The notes below the pieces were generated by a model. The model was not told where the DNA came from, searched no databases, and saw only the letters and a list, made by a program, of their open reading frames with translations. Below, piece after piece: positions 56,439-64,000 of a DNA stretch of 64,000 nt (positions are counted from its first letter, which is position 1; the number at the start of each line of letters is the position of its first letter). The stretch is from Acidobacteriota bacterium (GTDB lineage: Bacteria > Acidobacteriota > Aminicenantia > Aminicenantales > Saccharicenantaceae): positions 1 through 64,000 of the forward strand of contig JAKQUO010000026.1 in assembly GCA_029569255.1 (NCBI GenBank), in the 5' to 3' direction. The translations under genes were made by a program, and so were the position numbers.

Positions 56439-59321
56439 CTAGCGCTCGCTGCGGTTGGATGGAGGGGCCAGGATCCGCTTCGTATACTCCGTCTCGACGT
56501 TCTCGAAGAAGGCGCCTTCGAACTGACCGGGCCGAAGCGTCGGCAGGCCGATCTCGATGTCGATCGGCGAGTCCGGCCGGACCCGGCTGAGGTCGGCGAA
56601 GAAGCCGAGGAACGTCCTCCGGCCCGGGCGCGGATAGACGCTGTTGTAGGCCTTGAGGACCTCGACCGGGAGGCCGTTGATCCTCAGGCTCACGGGCATG
56701 TCGTCGGTCCCCTCGAAGACGGGGATGTGGAGGAGCAGCCGCCACGGCCCGAGCCAGGGGGCCCGGAGATCGTCCTCGGTGTAATCGACGGGCCAGGACT
56801 TCTTCCGCCCGGCCAGCTGGGCGAAGACCCGCGAGGGCACGGAGACGCGGGCCTTGTAGGTCCCGCCGGTGAAGCCCGCCGGGACCTGGCCGGCGCTCTG
56901 GGACCGGCCGAAGGCGCGGCCGGCGAAGCGGACCGTCGCGGTGACAACGTCGCCGTCGGCCTTGAACGGGTGTTCGACGCCGTTGACCGACAGGGCCCGG
57001 ACCCGGGCCTTCTCCGGCAGCCGGACGACGACCGGGCGCGCCGCGCCCGTCTCGGCCGTGACGCCGGTCAGGGCGAGGCGGGCCGAGCGGACCTCGGCGG
57101 CGCCGCGGACGTTGAAGAGGATGGGCTCGGAGACCTCGGCCGGCGCGGGAAAGAGCTCGTAGACCGCGGCCTCCCGTCCGGGGAGGGTCATGACGACGTC
57201 CTCGCCGGAGGCCCAGAAGCCCGCGGCCGAGCCGACCAGCCGGCCCTCCTCGGGATAGAGCTCCTTGATCATGAACCGCTCGCCCTCGGTGAGGCCGATC
57301 GAGGGGTCGAGCCTGAAGCGGGCTTCGCGCGGCCCGGGGTTGGGATTGAACAGGAAGAGGAGGCCCCGGTCCCCGAGGATGGCCGCCGTGCCGTCGACGC
57401 GGCCGGCCATGGGCGGGCCGATGATCGGCCGGAGGGCGTGGAGGTAGCGGGCGTTCTCGTCGGTCCAGTCGAGCCACTTGCGGAACCAGGCCTTGTCCTC
57501 CTCCGGCAGGGCGGCGAACTCCCCGGCGTCGCGGGCCGGGATGAAATTGACGACATGGTGGAACGGGGCCGTCCCGATCGAGGACAGGAGCGAGTACTTC
57601 CAGCCCAGGACGTCCCAGTCCCTGGGCCGGAAACGGTCCCGGCGCATGACGCCCTTCTCGTCGACGCGTTCCGACTGGTGGGTGATGAAGCCGGGCATGA
57701 TCTCGGGCGGGGCGAAGCGCTCGACCCGGTAGGTCCAGGCCGCGAAGCGCTGCCGGTCGGCCGAGACGCGGTCGGTGTGGAGGTCGGGGAAGGCCGTGAA
57801 GCTCTCCGGCTGCTCGTCGGTCAGCGCCGGGTGGGGGTAGGAGCCGCCCAGCCAGGTCCAGGGCCCGAAGTCCTGGTACTGCTGGCGGCCGTCGACGACG
57901 GCGTCGAAGGCCTCGCGGCGCAGGCCCTCCAGGACGCGGCGGGCGCCGGACCACTGGGCGTACTTCGACGAGGCCCGGTCCAGGGCGATCCACCAGTGGT
58001 CGAAGGAGAAGCCGGCCGCGCCTGTCCGGCGCATGAAGCCGAGGAGCTTGTCCAGCCACCAGTCCTGGAACGAGCGCTGGCCGGTGTCGGCCGGGGCCGT
58101 GGCCGCGTCCGCGCCGGCGTAGGCCGTCCACCGCGGGTCCTGGAGGAACGGCAGCGACGGATAGGCGTAGGCCAAGAGCCCGAGGTTCTTCGAGGCGGCG
58201 TGGCCGAGCATGGCCTTCAGCCCGTCCGGGACCTCGTCGCGGCGGGGGTCCCATTCCCCTTTCCGGAGCTTCTGGCCCAGGCCGAACCAGAGGACGTTCT
58301 CCCAGCCCCACGAATCGGCGTTGTCCTCCAGGCGCGAGAGCCGGCTGTTGGCCGGCGTGTAGAGGAGGTGCGTGACGCCGAGCTCGGCGGCCCGGTCCAT
58401 GATCCGCTTGTACTCCTCGACGCCTTCGGGCGTTCCGACGTCGATCTGATAGTCGTTCTCGCACCAGGGGATGTGGACGCGGACGCTCCGGGCGGGATAG
58501 TAGAGGAGGAAGGCGCGGACGCAGGCGGTCAGGGCCTCGACCTCGCTCGCGTCGATCGCCGGAGATCGCCGGACAAGCCCGGCGTAGTCGTCGACATATG
58601 TCCATTCCGCGACGGCCTTGGCCGGGAAGCGGACGCCGGAGAGCTCGACGGGGCCGAGGCAGAGGCGGTCGGAAGCGAACGGCCCGAGGTCGCGGCTCCA
58701 GTCCATGTCCGGGGCATAGGAGACGGCGACGGCGCGGCCGTCGCGGGCCCAGGACATGAACGGGTTCTGGAGCATGAAGAAGACGCTCCAGGCCGGCCCG
58801 GCCGAGGCGTCCCGGCCGGCGAAGCGGCAGACGGCGCCGAATCCGCCGTCCCGAAGCCGCAACTCCTCGGCCACCGCGAGGTCGAGCGAAGAGTCCAGCA
58901 TCCGGACCTCGCCGACCCGGAAGGCGCGGCCCCGGGCCGAGGTGACGACGATCTGTTTCGTCAGGAAATCCCAGGCCGGCTTGAGCTCGTAGACGACGTC
59001 GAAGGTGAAGGGGTCGCGGCCGTAGCGGTAGGCGACCCGGGCCGGGGTCATCTCGATCTCGGCCGGACCGAGCTCGCCGATGGAGAAGGTGGCGCCGTCG
59101 ATGGTCACCGCCGACGGGTCGGCGGAAAAGGCGAGCCTCCGGCCGGCCTTGGGCGCGGCGACGGAGACGAGCCCCCGGTCGTCGAACTCGGCCCGGACCC
59201 GGCCGTTGTCGAGGGCCATGTCGGCGGCCGCGGCGGGCGGCGGGGCCGCGAGGGCCAAGCCGAGAAAAGCCGGGAGGACGGTCGCCGGGAGAAGCCGCAG
59301 CAGGGCCCGCTTCGAGGTCAT
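56439..59321 (-). CDS. Large secreted glycoside-hydrolase-like protein
   Basis: A 960-residue exported protein: signal peptide (to about residue 33), an N-terminal beta sandwich (about 35-260), a central TIM-barrel-like region (about 280-700) with VRVHIPWCENDYQIDVGTP, ELGVTHLLYTP and AGFSFDHWW, and C-terminal beta domains. The layout resembles clan D (GH36-like) alpha-galactosidases, but I cannot place the catalytic acids, so the family is uncertain. AAGGAG precedes the ATG. It is 87 bases downstream of the GH127 gene and probably in one operon with it for polysaccharide use. Confidence 0.65.
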   Translation of the reverse strand: MTSKRALLRLLPATVLPAFLGLALAAPPPAAAADMALDNGRVRAEFDDRGLVSVAAPKAGRRLAFSADPSAVTIDGATFSIGELGPAEIEMTPARVAYRYGRDPFTFDVVYELKPAWDFLTKQIVVTSARGRAFRVGEVRMLDSSLDLAVAEELRLRDGGFGAVCRFAGRDASAGPAWSVFFMLQNPFMSWARDGRAVAVSYAPDMDWSRDLGPFASDRLCLGPVELSGVRFPAKAVAEWTYVDDYAGLVRRSPAIDASEVEALTACVRAFLLYYPARSVRVHIPWCENDYQIDVGTPEGVEEYKRIMDRAAELGVTHLLYTPANSRLSRLEDNADSWGWENVLWFGLGQKLRKGEWDPRRDEVPDGLKAMLGHAASKNLGLLAYAYPSLPFLQDPRWTAYAGADAATAPADTGQRSFQDWWLDKLLGFMRRTGAAGFSFDHWWIALDRASSKYAQWSGARRVLEGLRREAFDAVVDGRQQYQDFGPWTWLGGSYPHPALTDEQPESFTAFPDLHTDRVSADRQRFAAWTYRVERFAPPEIMPGFITHQSERVDEKGVMRRDRFRPRDWDVLGWKYSLLSSIGTAPFHHVVNFIPARDAGEFAALPEEDKAWFRKWLDWTDENARYLHALRPIIGPPMAGRVDGTAAILGDRGLLFLFNPNPGPREARFRLDPSIGLTEGERFMIKELYPEEGRLVGSAAGFWASGEDVVMTLPGREAAVYELFPAPAEVSEPILFNVRGAAEVRSARLALTGVTAETGAARPVVVRLPEKARVRALSVNGVEHPFKADGDVVTATVRFAGRAFGRSQSAGQVPAGFTGGTYKARVSVPSRVFAQLAGRKKSWPVDYTEDDLRAPWLGPWRLLLHIPVFEGTDDMPVSLRINGLPVEVLKAYNSVYPRPGRRTFLGFFADLSRVRPDSPIDIEIGLPTLRPGQFEGAFFENVETEYTKRILAPPSNRSER

Positions 59322-59408
59322 GGTCCTATCTCCTTGAGAGCTCCGGCCCGATTATAACCGAACGGGGGCGGATCCCGGAAGGGCGCGCCGGCCTCGTGCC
59401 GCCGGGCG

Positions 59409-61523
59409 CTAGTCGACGCTCATGTCGGCCTTCTGCGGCGGGCGGACGGCGGCGGCCGCGCGGGGCAGCCAGACCAGCATTTGCCCCGGGCCGCGGTTGG
59501 CCCAGGCGTAGTAGGGCACGGCCAGGAACGGCCGCGCGGTCGCCAGGGCCTTCCCGGCGGCGTTCCTCGAGACGGCGTCGGCCAGACCGGTCAGGACCGT
59601 GACCCCGTTGAGCAACCCGGGCCGGGCTTCGGCGGCGAGGGCCGCGCCGTCGGGGAGGACGAGGTCGAAGACGCGGCCGCCGTTGTCGACCCCCTCGACG
59701 GCGTAAACGAGCGGGCCGCGCTGCAGGGCGACCCGGCCGAGGTCCTCGGCCACGGCCTCGTTCGCGATGACCCGGCGGACCGGCATCGGCAGGACGACCT
59801 CCACCGCGTCGCCGGGGACCCAGCGCCGGCGGACGCGGCAGTAGCCGTCGCGGAGGTCGCGGGCGACGGGCCGGCCGTTGACGGCCACGGCCCAGTCGTC
59901 GCCGCCGCGGTCGTCCAGGAACCGGTAGAGGTCCGTCGGCGCGGCCTCGCCGCGGGCCCAGCCGGGGACGCGCAGGGCCAGCTCGAATTCGGCCGGCTCG
60001 GCGGGCGACACGGTCAGCCGGACCGCGCCGTCCCACGGATAACGGGTATCCTGGACGATCTCGACGGTCCGGCCCCCGATCTCGACGGTCCCTTCCCCGC
60101 CGACATAGAGGCTGACGAAAAGGACGTCCCCCTTCGTCGCGTAGACGTAGCCCGGCAGCGACGGCAGGAAGCGGGTCAGGTTGGGAGGGCAGCAGGCCAC
60201 TTCGAACCAGGGGCTGCGGCCGTAGCCGCCGGCCGATTCGAGCGGGTTCTGGTAGAAGAAGCGGTCGCCGGAGAGCGAGACGCCGGAGAGAAGGCCGTTG
60301 TAGAGGACCCGCTCGAAGGCGTCCATGTACTTCGACTCGCCGTGGAGGAGGAAGAGGCGGTGGTTCCAGAGAGCGTTGCCGATGGCCGCGCACGTCTCGG
60401 TGTAGGCCCGGGCGTTGGGCAGCTCGTAGGCGTCGCCGAAGGCCTCCGAGCCGCCCCGGGCCCCGACGCCTCCGGTCAGGTACTGCTTCTTCCCGGCCAC
60501 GTTCGCCCAGAGCCGGTCGATGGCGGCGGCGTACTCGGGATGACCGCCGAGGGCGGCGACGTCGGCCAGGCCCGAATACATGTACATGGCCCGGACGGCG
60601 TGGCCGACGGCCTCGTCCTGCTCCAGGACGGGCCTGTGGTTCTGCAGGTATTCGTCGGAATTGTAGACCGAGAAGGGATCGTCCGGCGCGTAGGTCTCGC
60701 CGCCGAAATAGCGGCCGCGCTCGTCCAGGAAGAACTTGGCCAGGTCGAGATAGGCGCGCTTGCCCGTCACGCGGTAGAGCTTGGCCAGGCCGATCTCGAT
60801 CTCCTGGTGGCCGGGGAAGCCGCGGCGCTGTCCCGGGCCCGGCCCGAAGGTGCGGAGCAGGAGGGCGGCGTTCTTTTCGGCGATCTCGAGAAAGCTCCGC
60901 TCTCCGGTGGCCTGGAAGTGGGCCACGGCCGCCTCGTACATGTGGCCGACGTTGTAGAGCTCGTGCGAGACCCGCAGGTTCGACCAGCGCCCGGGGCCGG
61001 ACCCCGGCGCCGGGCGGGCCGGGTCCACGGTCCGGGCGGTATAGAGATAGCCGTCCGGCTCCTGGGCTCGGGCGATCAGGGCGACGAGATCGTCGAGGGT
61101 CTTCCCGAGGGCGGCGTCGGGGTGGAGCCGCAGGGTGTAGGCGGCCGCCTCCATGGCCTTGTAGACGTCCGAATCGTTGTAGCGCTTGCCCTTGTAGGCG
61201 CCGGCCATGAGCCCGGCCGCCTTGCGGAAATTGTCCACCCGGCCGGTCTCCTCGTTCATCCGCAGGGCGTAGGGGACCGAGACCGTCCGGTTGGTCTCGA
61301 GCCGGGGCGCCCAGAACGCGTCCGCGAACCGGACGTCGGTGAAGGGGACCGGGCGGATGGGATAGTCGAGGGCCGGCGAGGCGGGCGGGGCCGGCTCGGC
61401 GGAGTCGCGCGACTTCGCCCGGCAGCCGGCCAAGGCCGGGAGAAGGGCGAGCGCGATGAGAACGGGGAAAACGACGGCCGGGACGCGGGCCGGGCGGGCG
61501 GCGGGCCCGGACGGTGCTCTCAT
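59409..61523 (-). CDS. GH127 (DUF1680) beta-L-arabinofuranosidase-like lipoprotein
   Basis: A 704-residue protein with lipobox LAGC (C34). The (alpha/alpha)6 barrel has the GH127 zinc/nucleophile set: E376-x-C378 in the ETC motif and adjacent C444-C445 in the ACCPPN motif, so a cysteine nucleophile is expected. Entry PFTDVRFADAFWAPRLETNR and VSHELYNVGHM are also typical. It releases L-arabinose from plant or microbial glycans at the cell surface. GGAGG precedes ATG 61523. Divergent to the permease gene. Confidence 0.93.
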   Translation of the reverse strand: MRAPSGPAARPARVPAVVFPVLIALALLPALAGCRAKSRDSAEPAPPASPALDYPIRPVPFTDVRFADAFWAPRLETNRTVSVPYALRMNEETGRVDNFRKAAGLMAGAYKGKRYNDSDVYKAMEAAAYTLRLHPDAALGKTLDDLVALIARAQEPDGYLYTARTVDPARPAPGSGPGRWSNLRVSHELYNVGHMYEAAVAHFQATGERSFLEIAEKNAALLLRTFGPGPGQRRGFPGHQEIEIGLAKLYRVTGKRAYLDLAKFFLDERGRYFGGETYAPDDPFSVYNSDEYLQNHRPVLEQDEAVGHAVRAMYMYSGLADVAALGGHPEYAAAIDRLWANVAGKKQYLTGGVGARGGSEAFGDAYELPNARAYTETCAAIGNALWNHRLFLLHGESKYMDAFERVLYNGLLSGVSLSGDRFFYQNPLESAGGYGRSPWFEVACCPPNLTRFLPSLPGYVYATKGDVLFVSLYVGGEGTVEIGGRTVEIVQDTRYPWDGAVRLTVSPAEPAEFELALRVPGWARGEAAPTDLYRFLDDRGGDDWAVAVNGRPVARDLRDGYCRVRRRWVPGDAVEVVLPMPVRRVIANEAVAEDLGRVALQRGPLVYAVEGVDNGGRVFDLVLPDGAALAAEARPGLLNGVTVLTGLADAVSRNAAGKALATARPFLAVPYYAWANRGPGQMLVWLPRAAAAVRPPQKADMSVD

Positions 61524-61568
61524 GGGGGCCTCCGAAGGCCAACTATACCACAGCGGGGGCGATTCGAT

Positions 61569-61574
61569 TATAAT
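61569..61574 (+). promoter_or_regulatory. -10 box of the TauE/SafE gene (leaderless)
   Basis: TATAAT ends seven bases before the A of ATG 61582, so transcription should begin at or next to the start codon. No good -35 box and no ribosome site are seen. Confidence 0.5.
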
Positions 61575-61581
61575 CGCGGGC

Positions 61582-62361
61582 ATGGGCGGTCCCGGGCTCG
61601 TCCTCATCGGCGTCGCGGCCGGCGTCTTCGCCGGCCTGTTCGGCATCGGCGGCGGCATCATCATCGTGCCCACGCTCGTCCTGCTCGCCGGCTTCCCCCT
61701 GGTCAAGGCGACGGGAACGTCGCTCGCGGCCATCCTGCTCCCGGTCGGCATCCTGGGGGTCGTCGCCTATCACCGGGCCAAGGCCGTCGATCTCCGGGCC
61801 TCGGCCTTCATCGCCGCCGGGCTCCTGGCCTCGGTCGCCGCCGGGGCCTGGCTGGCCAACGCCCTGCCGGCCGGCGTCATGCGGAAGCTCTTCGCCGTCT
61901 TCTGCCTCTACGTCGGCTGGAACTTCATCGACCCGGTCCGGCGGCTGAGGGCGCGGCGGGGGCTCCCGGTCGCGCCCAAGCCGGAGCCGGAGGCGCCGCC
62001 GCGCCCCTCGCCCTGGCCGCTCGCCGGGATCGGCCTGCTGGCCGGGGTGATGGCCGGGATGTTCGGCATCGGCGGCGGCAACATCATCGTCCCGCTGCTG
62101 ACGCTGGCCCTTCGCTATCCGCCCAAACGGGCCATCGCCACTTCGCTCGGGGCCATCCTCTTCCCCTTCGGCATCCCGGGCGTCATTTATTATCACAACG
62201 CCGGCAACCTCGACCTCGCGGCCGCGGCCTGGATCGCCGGCGGGCTCTTCATCGGGACCGTCTTCGGCGCGCTCATCACGATCAGCCTGCCGGGCCGGAC
62301 CGTGAAGCTGCTCTACGGCGTCTTCCTCGTCTTCGTCGCCGCCCGCTTTTTCTTCTTCTAG
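61582..62361 (+). CDS. TauE/SafE-family sulfite or anion exporter
   Basis: A 259-residue membrane permease with eight predicted helices in two repeats: AGVFAGLFGIGGGIIIVPTL at the start and AGVMAGMFGIGGGNIIVPLL in the second half. These GxGGG repeats define the family, which moves sulfite, sulfoacetate or other organic anions. ATG 61582 opens the first helix. It diverges from the GH127 gene. Substrate unknown. Confidence 0.9.
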   Translation: MGGPGLVLIGVAAGVFAGLFGIGGGIIIVPTLVLLAGFPLVKATGTSLAAILLPVGILGVVAYHRAKAVDLRASAFIAAGLLASVAAGAWLANALPAGVMRKLFAVFCLYVGWNFIDPVRRLRARRGLPVAPKPEPEAPPRPSPWPLAGIGLLAGVMAGMFGIGGGNIIVPLLTLALRYPPKRAIATSLGAILFPFGIPGVIYYHNAGNLDLAAAAWIAGGLFIGTVFGALITISLPGRTVKLLYGVFLVFVAARFFFF

Positions 62362-62452
62362 ACCGGGGTCAGACCCCAGCTTCTCTTTATGGTTCTCTTC
62401 CATTTTCCGTGGGTGGCTAGGGGCTCCGTTGCCAGGCGCTCGAGGCGCGTGT

Positions 62453-62483
62453 CGGGACATGTACCGCCCCGGTACGTGTCCCG
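62453..62483. repeat. REP-like palindrome, copy 5
   Basis: CGGGACATGTACCG and CGGTACGTGTCCCG pair at 13 of 14 positions with a three-base loop. Confidence 0.75.
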
Positions 62484-62500
62484 TATGCCTGGATGCCTGA

Positions 62501-62533
62501 ATGGGGACGCGTACTGGGAGCACATGTCCCCAT
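62501..62533. repeat. REP-like palindrome, copy 6
   Basis: ATGGGGACGCGTACTGG and its partner ending ACATGTCCCCAT form an imperfect inverted repeat 17 bases after copy 5: the arms ATGGGGAC / GTCCCCAT pair perfectly and the inner part is degenerate. The pair of REP copies fills the gap between the convergent permease and thioesterase genes. Confidence 0.65.
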
Positions 62534-62613
62534 TTGCCGGCTCATCTGACCCACACGACGTGGAAGAGATCCTCGCGGCTTTTATCGTCAAAAAGCGTCG
62601 ATTCGAGGCCGGG

Positions 62614-63030
62614 CTAATCCTCTTTGTGCCGTGTCTTGAAGAGCTTGCCCGAGGCCCGGGCGACCTCCAGCCCCTCGCCGTCGGTGAGCACGCTCTCGGC
62701 GAGGACGATGCGGCCCTTGTCTTCGATGAAGCGGCCCTTGAGCGCGTAGGGCACGCCCGTCCTGGCCGGCTTGACGTAGCGCACGGTGATCTCCCCGGTG
62801 ACGCACAGGTGCCCCTTGGCCCCGGCGGCGTAGATGAGGGCCTCGTCGAGGACCGTGGCCACGACCCCCCCGTGGACGATCCCGGTCCAGCCCTGGAAGT
62901 CGCCCCGGAACGCGACTTCCGCGGCCGCCTCCCCCCGCTCCGCGTCCGTCCGGAACCGCAGGCGGAGGCCGATGGGGTTCTTCTCGCCGCAGACGAAACA
63001 GACGCGGTCGTCCCGGAAGGTGTTCTCCAT
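62614..63030 (-). CDS. PaaI-type hotdog thioesterase
   Basis: A 138-residue hotdog protein: CFVCGEKNPIGLRLRF is a typical N-terminal block, and GWTGIVHGGVVATVLDEAL carries the HGG motif and catalytic Asp/Glu of PaaI-type acyl-CoA thioesterases. VTGEITVRYVKPARTG is the second strand block. GGAGGAG precedes ATG 63030. Probably hydrolyses acyl- or aryl-CoA; substrate unknown. Confidence 0.9.
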   Translation of the reverse strand: MENTFRDDRVCFVCGEKNPIGLRLRFRTDAERGEAAAEVAFRGDFQGWTGIVHGGVVATVLDEALIYAAGAKGHLCVTGEITVRYVKPARTGVPYALKGRFIEDKGRIVLAESVLTDGEGLEVARASGKLFKTRHKED

Positions 63031-63167
63031 GAGCTTGCTCCTCCGCCTTCGATTAGCACAGATCCGGGCCCCGGGCAAGCATTCCGGCGCGCTCTTGCCC
63101 TCCGGCCCGCGATGGTCTATAAGAGAGGGGATATCAGGACCGGCACGCCGCGACGAGGAGGAGCGCC

Positions 63168-63767
63168 ATGACCGCCGCCGCCGAGAACGACATCGTCCTC
63201 AGCCTGTTCAAGGACTGCGACGCCCTGCTCCAGGGGCACTTCAAACTGACCTCGGGCAAGCACTCCGAGTGGTACTTCGAGAAGATCCGGCTGATCGAGA
63301 AGCCGGCCGCGCTGGAGAAGATCGTGGACCTGCTGGCGGCCAAGATCCGGCGCGAGGTCCCCGGCTTCGACACCGTCGTCTCCCCCGCCTACGGCGCCAT
63401 CGCCATCGGCTTCCAGGCCGCCCTCAAGCTGGGCAAGACGTTCGCCTTCAGCCAGCGGGCCGACGGGAAGATGACCATCCGCTCGGGCTTCTCGGGGCTC
63501 GACGGTTCGCGGGCCGTCATCGTCGAGGACATCCTGACGACCGGCGGCTCCGTCCAGGAGGTCGTCGACTGCCTGCGCGAGCGCGGGGTCGCCGTCGCCG
63601 GGACCTACGTCCTCGTCGACCGCAGCGCCGGGGCCGTCCCGATCGACGGGAAGCCCGTCGGCAGCCTGCTTTCCCTCAAGGTCGAGGCCTTCGAGCCGGA
63701 GGCCTGCCCCTTGTGCGCCAAGGGCGTCCCCATCGCCAAGCCCGGCGCCTCCGACAAGAAAGCTTAG
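63168..63767 (+). CDS. pyrE: Orotate phosphoribosyltransferase
   Basis: A 199-residue type I phosphoribosyltransferase: HFKLTSGKHSEWYFEK (orotate side), VVSPAYGAIAIGF and the PRPP motif VIVEDILTTGGSVQE. It turns orotate into OMP, upstream of PyrF encoded at 6475. The C-terminal tail has ACPLCAKG, a CxxC pair seen in one OPRT subgroup. GGAGGAG precedes the ATG. Its stop overlaps that of the converging efflux gene. Confidence 0.95.
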   Translation: MTAAAENDIVLSLFKDCDALLQGHFKLTSGKHSEWYFEKIRLIEKPAALEKIVDLLAAKIRREVPGFDTVVSPAYGAIAIGFQAALKLGKTFAFSQRADGKMTIRSGFSGLDGSRAVIVEDILTTGGSVQEVVDCLRERGVAVAGTYVLVDRSAGAVPIDGKPVGSLLSLKVEAFEPEACPLCAKGVPIAKPGASDKKA

Positions 63768-64000
63768 GGCCCGGCGAAAGGCCCCGACGGTCCGGCTTCG
63801 ACCCCGGCCGGCGCCGCCCCTCCCTCGACCGCCCGTTTCCTGCGGGCCAGCCTGTCGGAAACGACGTAGAACGCGGGGACGACGACCAGGCTCAAGACGG
63901 TCGACAGGACCAGGCCGCCAATGACGGCGATGCCCATAGGCCGGCGGATCTCGGCGCCCGAGCCGAGGCCCAGGGCCGGCGGGATGGCCGCCATCATCGT
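63764..64000 (-). CDS. RND efflux transporter, C-terminal end (runs off window)
   Basis: About 78 codons are present, open to the window edge. AAIPPALGLGSGAEIRRPMG followed by IAVIGGLVLSTVLSLVVVPAFYVVSDR is the conserved last-helix region of AcrB/MexB-type pumps. A Gly/Pro-rich tail ends the protein. These inner-membrane pumps export drugs or other hydrophobic compounds with proton coupling. Confidence 0.92.
   Translation of the reverse strand, partial: TMMAAIPPALGLGSGAEIRRPMGIAVIGGLVLSTVLSLVVVPAFYVVSDRLARRKRAVEGGAAPAGVEAGPSGPFAGP

Overview
This 64-kb window is high-GC DNA from a Gram-negative (diderm) bacterium. It encodes an LptF/LptG permease, OmpA- and FadL-type outer-membrane proteins, several lipoproteins and a TonB-dependent receptor. 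Two GWxTD-domain proteins, a sulfatase fused to TPR repeats, a receptor with an N-terminal carboxypeptidase-like domain and sigma-54 promoters together resemble Acidobacteriota-related lineages such as Candidatus Aminicenantes. That placement is an inference from gene content, not a phylogeny.

Region 1 (1-38040) is ordinary chromosomal backbone. It begins with the 5' part of a pyruvate phosphate dikinase gene, then an aminotransferase/rhodanese/MauE-like operon, a FadL-like porin, and the pyrK-pyrD-pyrF pyrimidine operon. tRNA-Cys and tRNA-Gly follow, then ddl-ruvX-mltG. A secreted protein and the TonB receptor (15388-18138) each have a near-perfect sigma-54 promoter and lie either side of a GWxTD protein. 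Next come a sulfatase-TPR protein, a GWxTD lipoprotein, an EndoQ-type endonuclease, a DUF151 nuclease and one polypeptide that appears to be a natural LptF-LptG fusion. groES-groEL carries two CIRCE operators, and a purC-PHP-cvpA-Fis operon runs up to it. pgeF, a P1 peptidase, a racemase, rpsU, lipA, a phosphoesterase, a zinc-ribbon/RDD protein and a short-chain dehydrogenase complete the region.

Region 2 (38040-53000) is an accessory, mosaic segment starting at tRNA-Val. Remnants of one IS91-like (HUH, Y2-type) transposase lie at five places. Two of them share the same internal deletion, and captured 3' pieces of the local trkA gene fused to a membrane-protein fragment are duplicated. The segment also holds a nucleotidyltransferase cassette bounded by direct repeats of a tRNA-Thr 3' half, a broken alpha/beta hydrolase, secreted DUF4412-like and OmpA proteins, an AbiEii-type toxin-antitoxin pair beside a mazF remnant, a promoter followed by about 400 nt of strongly self-complementary DNA and a 36-codon zinc-finger gene, an operon of an unknown protein, a CYTH (CyaB-like) protein and a HAD-like phosphatase, tRNA-Leu, and an ECF sigma factor with a membrane partner.

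Region 3 (53000-64000) returns to backbone: the trkA/trkH potassium-uptake pair, a MaoC-like hydratase, a GntR/FCD regulator, two large secreted carbohydrate-active proteins (one GH127), a TauE/SafE permease, a hotdog thioesterase, pyrE, and the C-terminal end of an RND efflux pump running off the window. Palindromes containing GGGGACA...TGTCCCC recur in intergenic gaps as a dispersed REP-like family.

Many long open frames lie antisense to real genes because of the GC-rich third codon position; these were left out.
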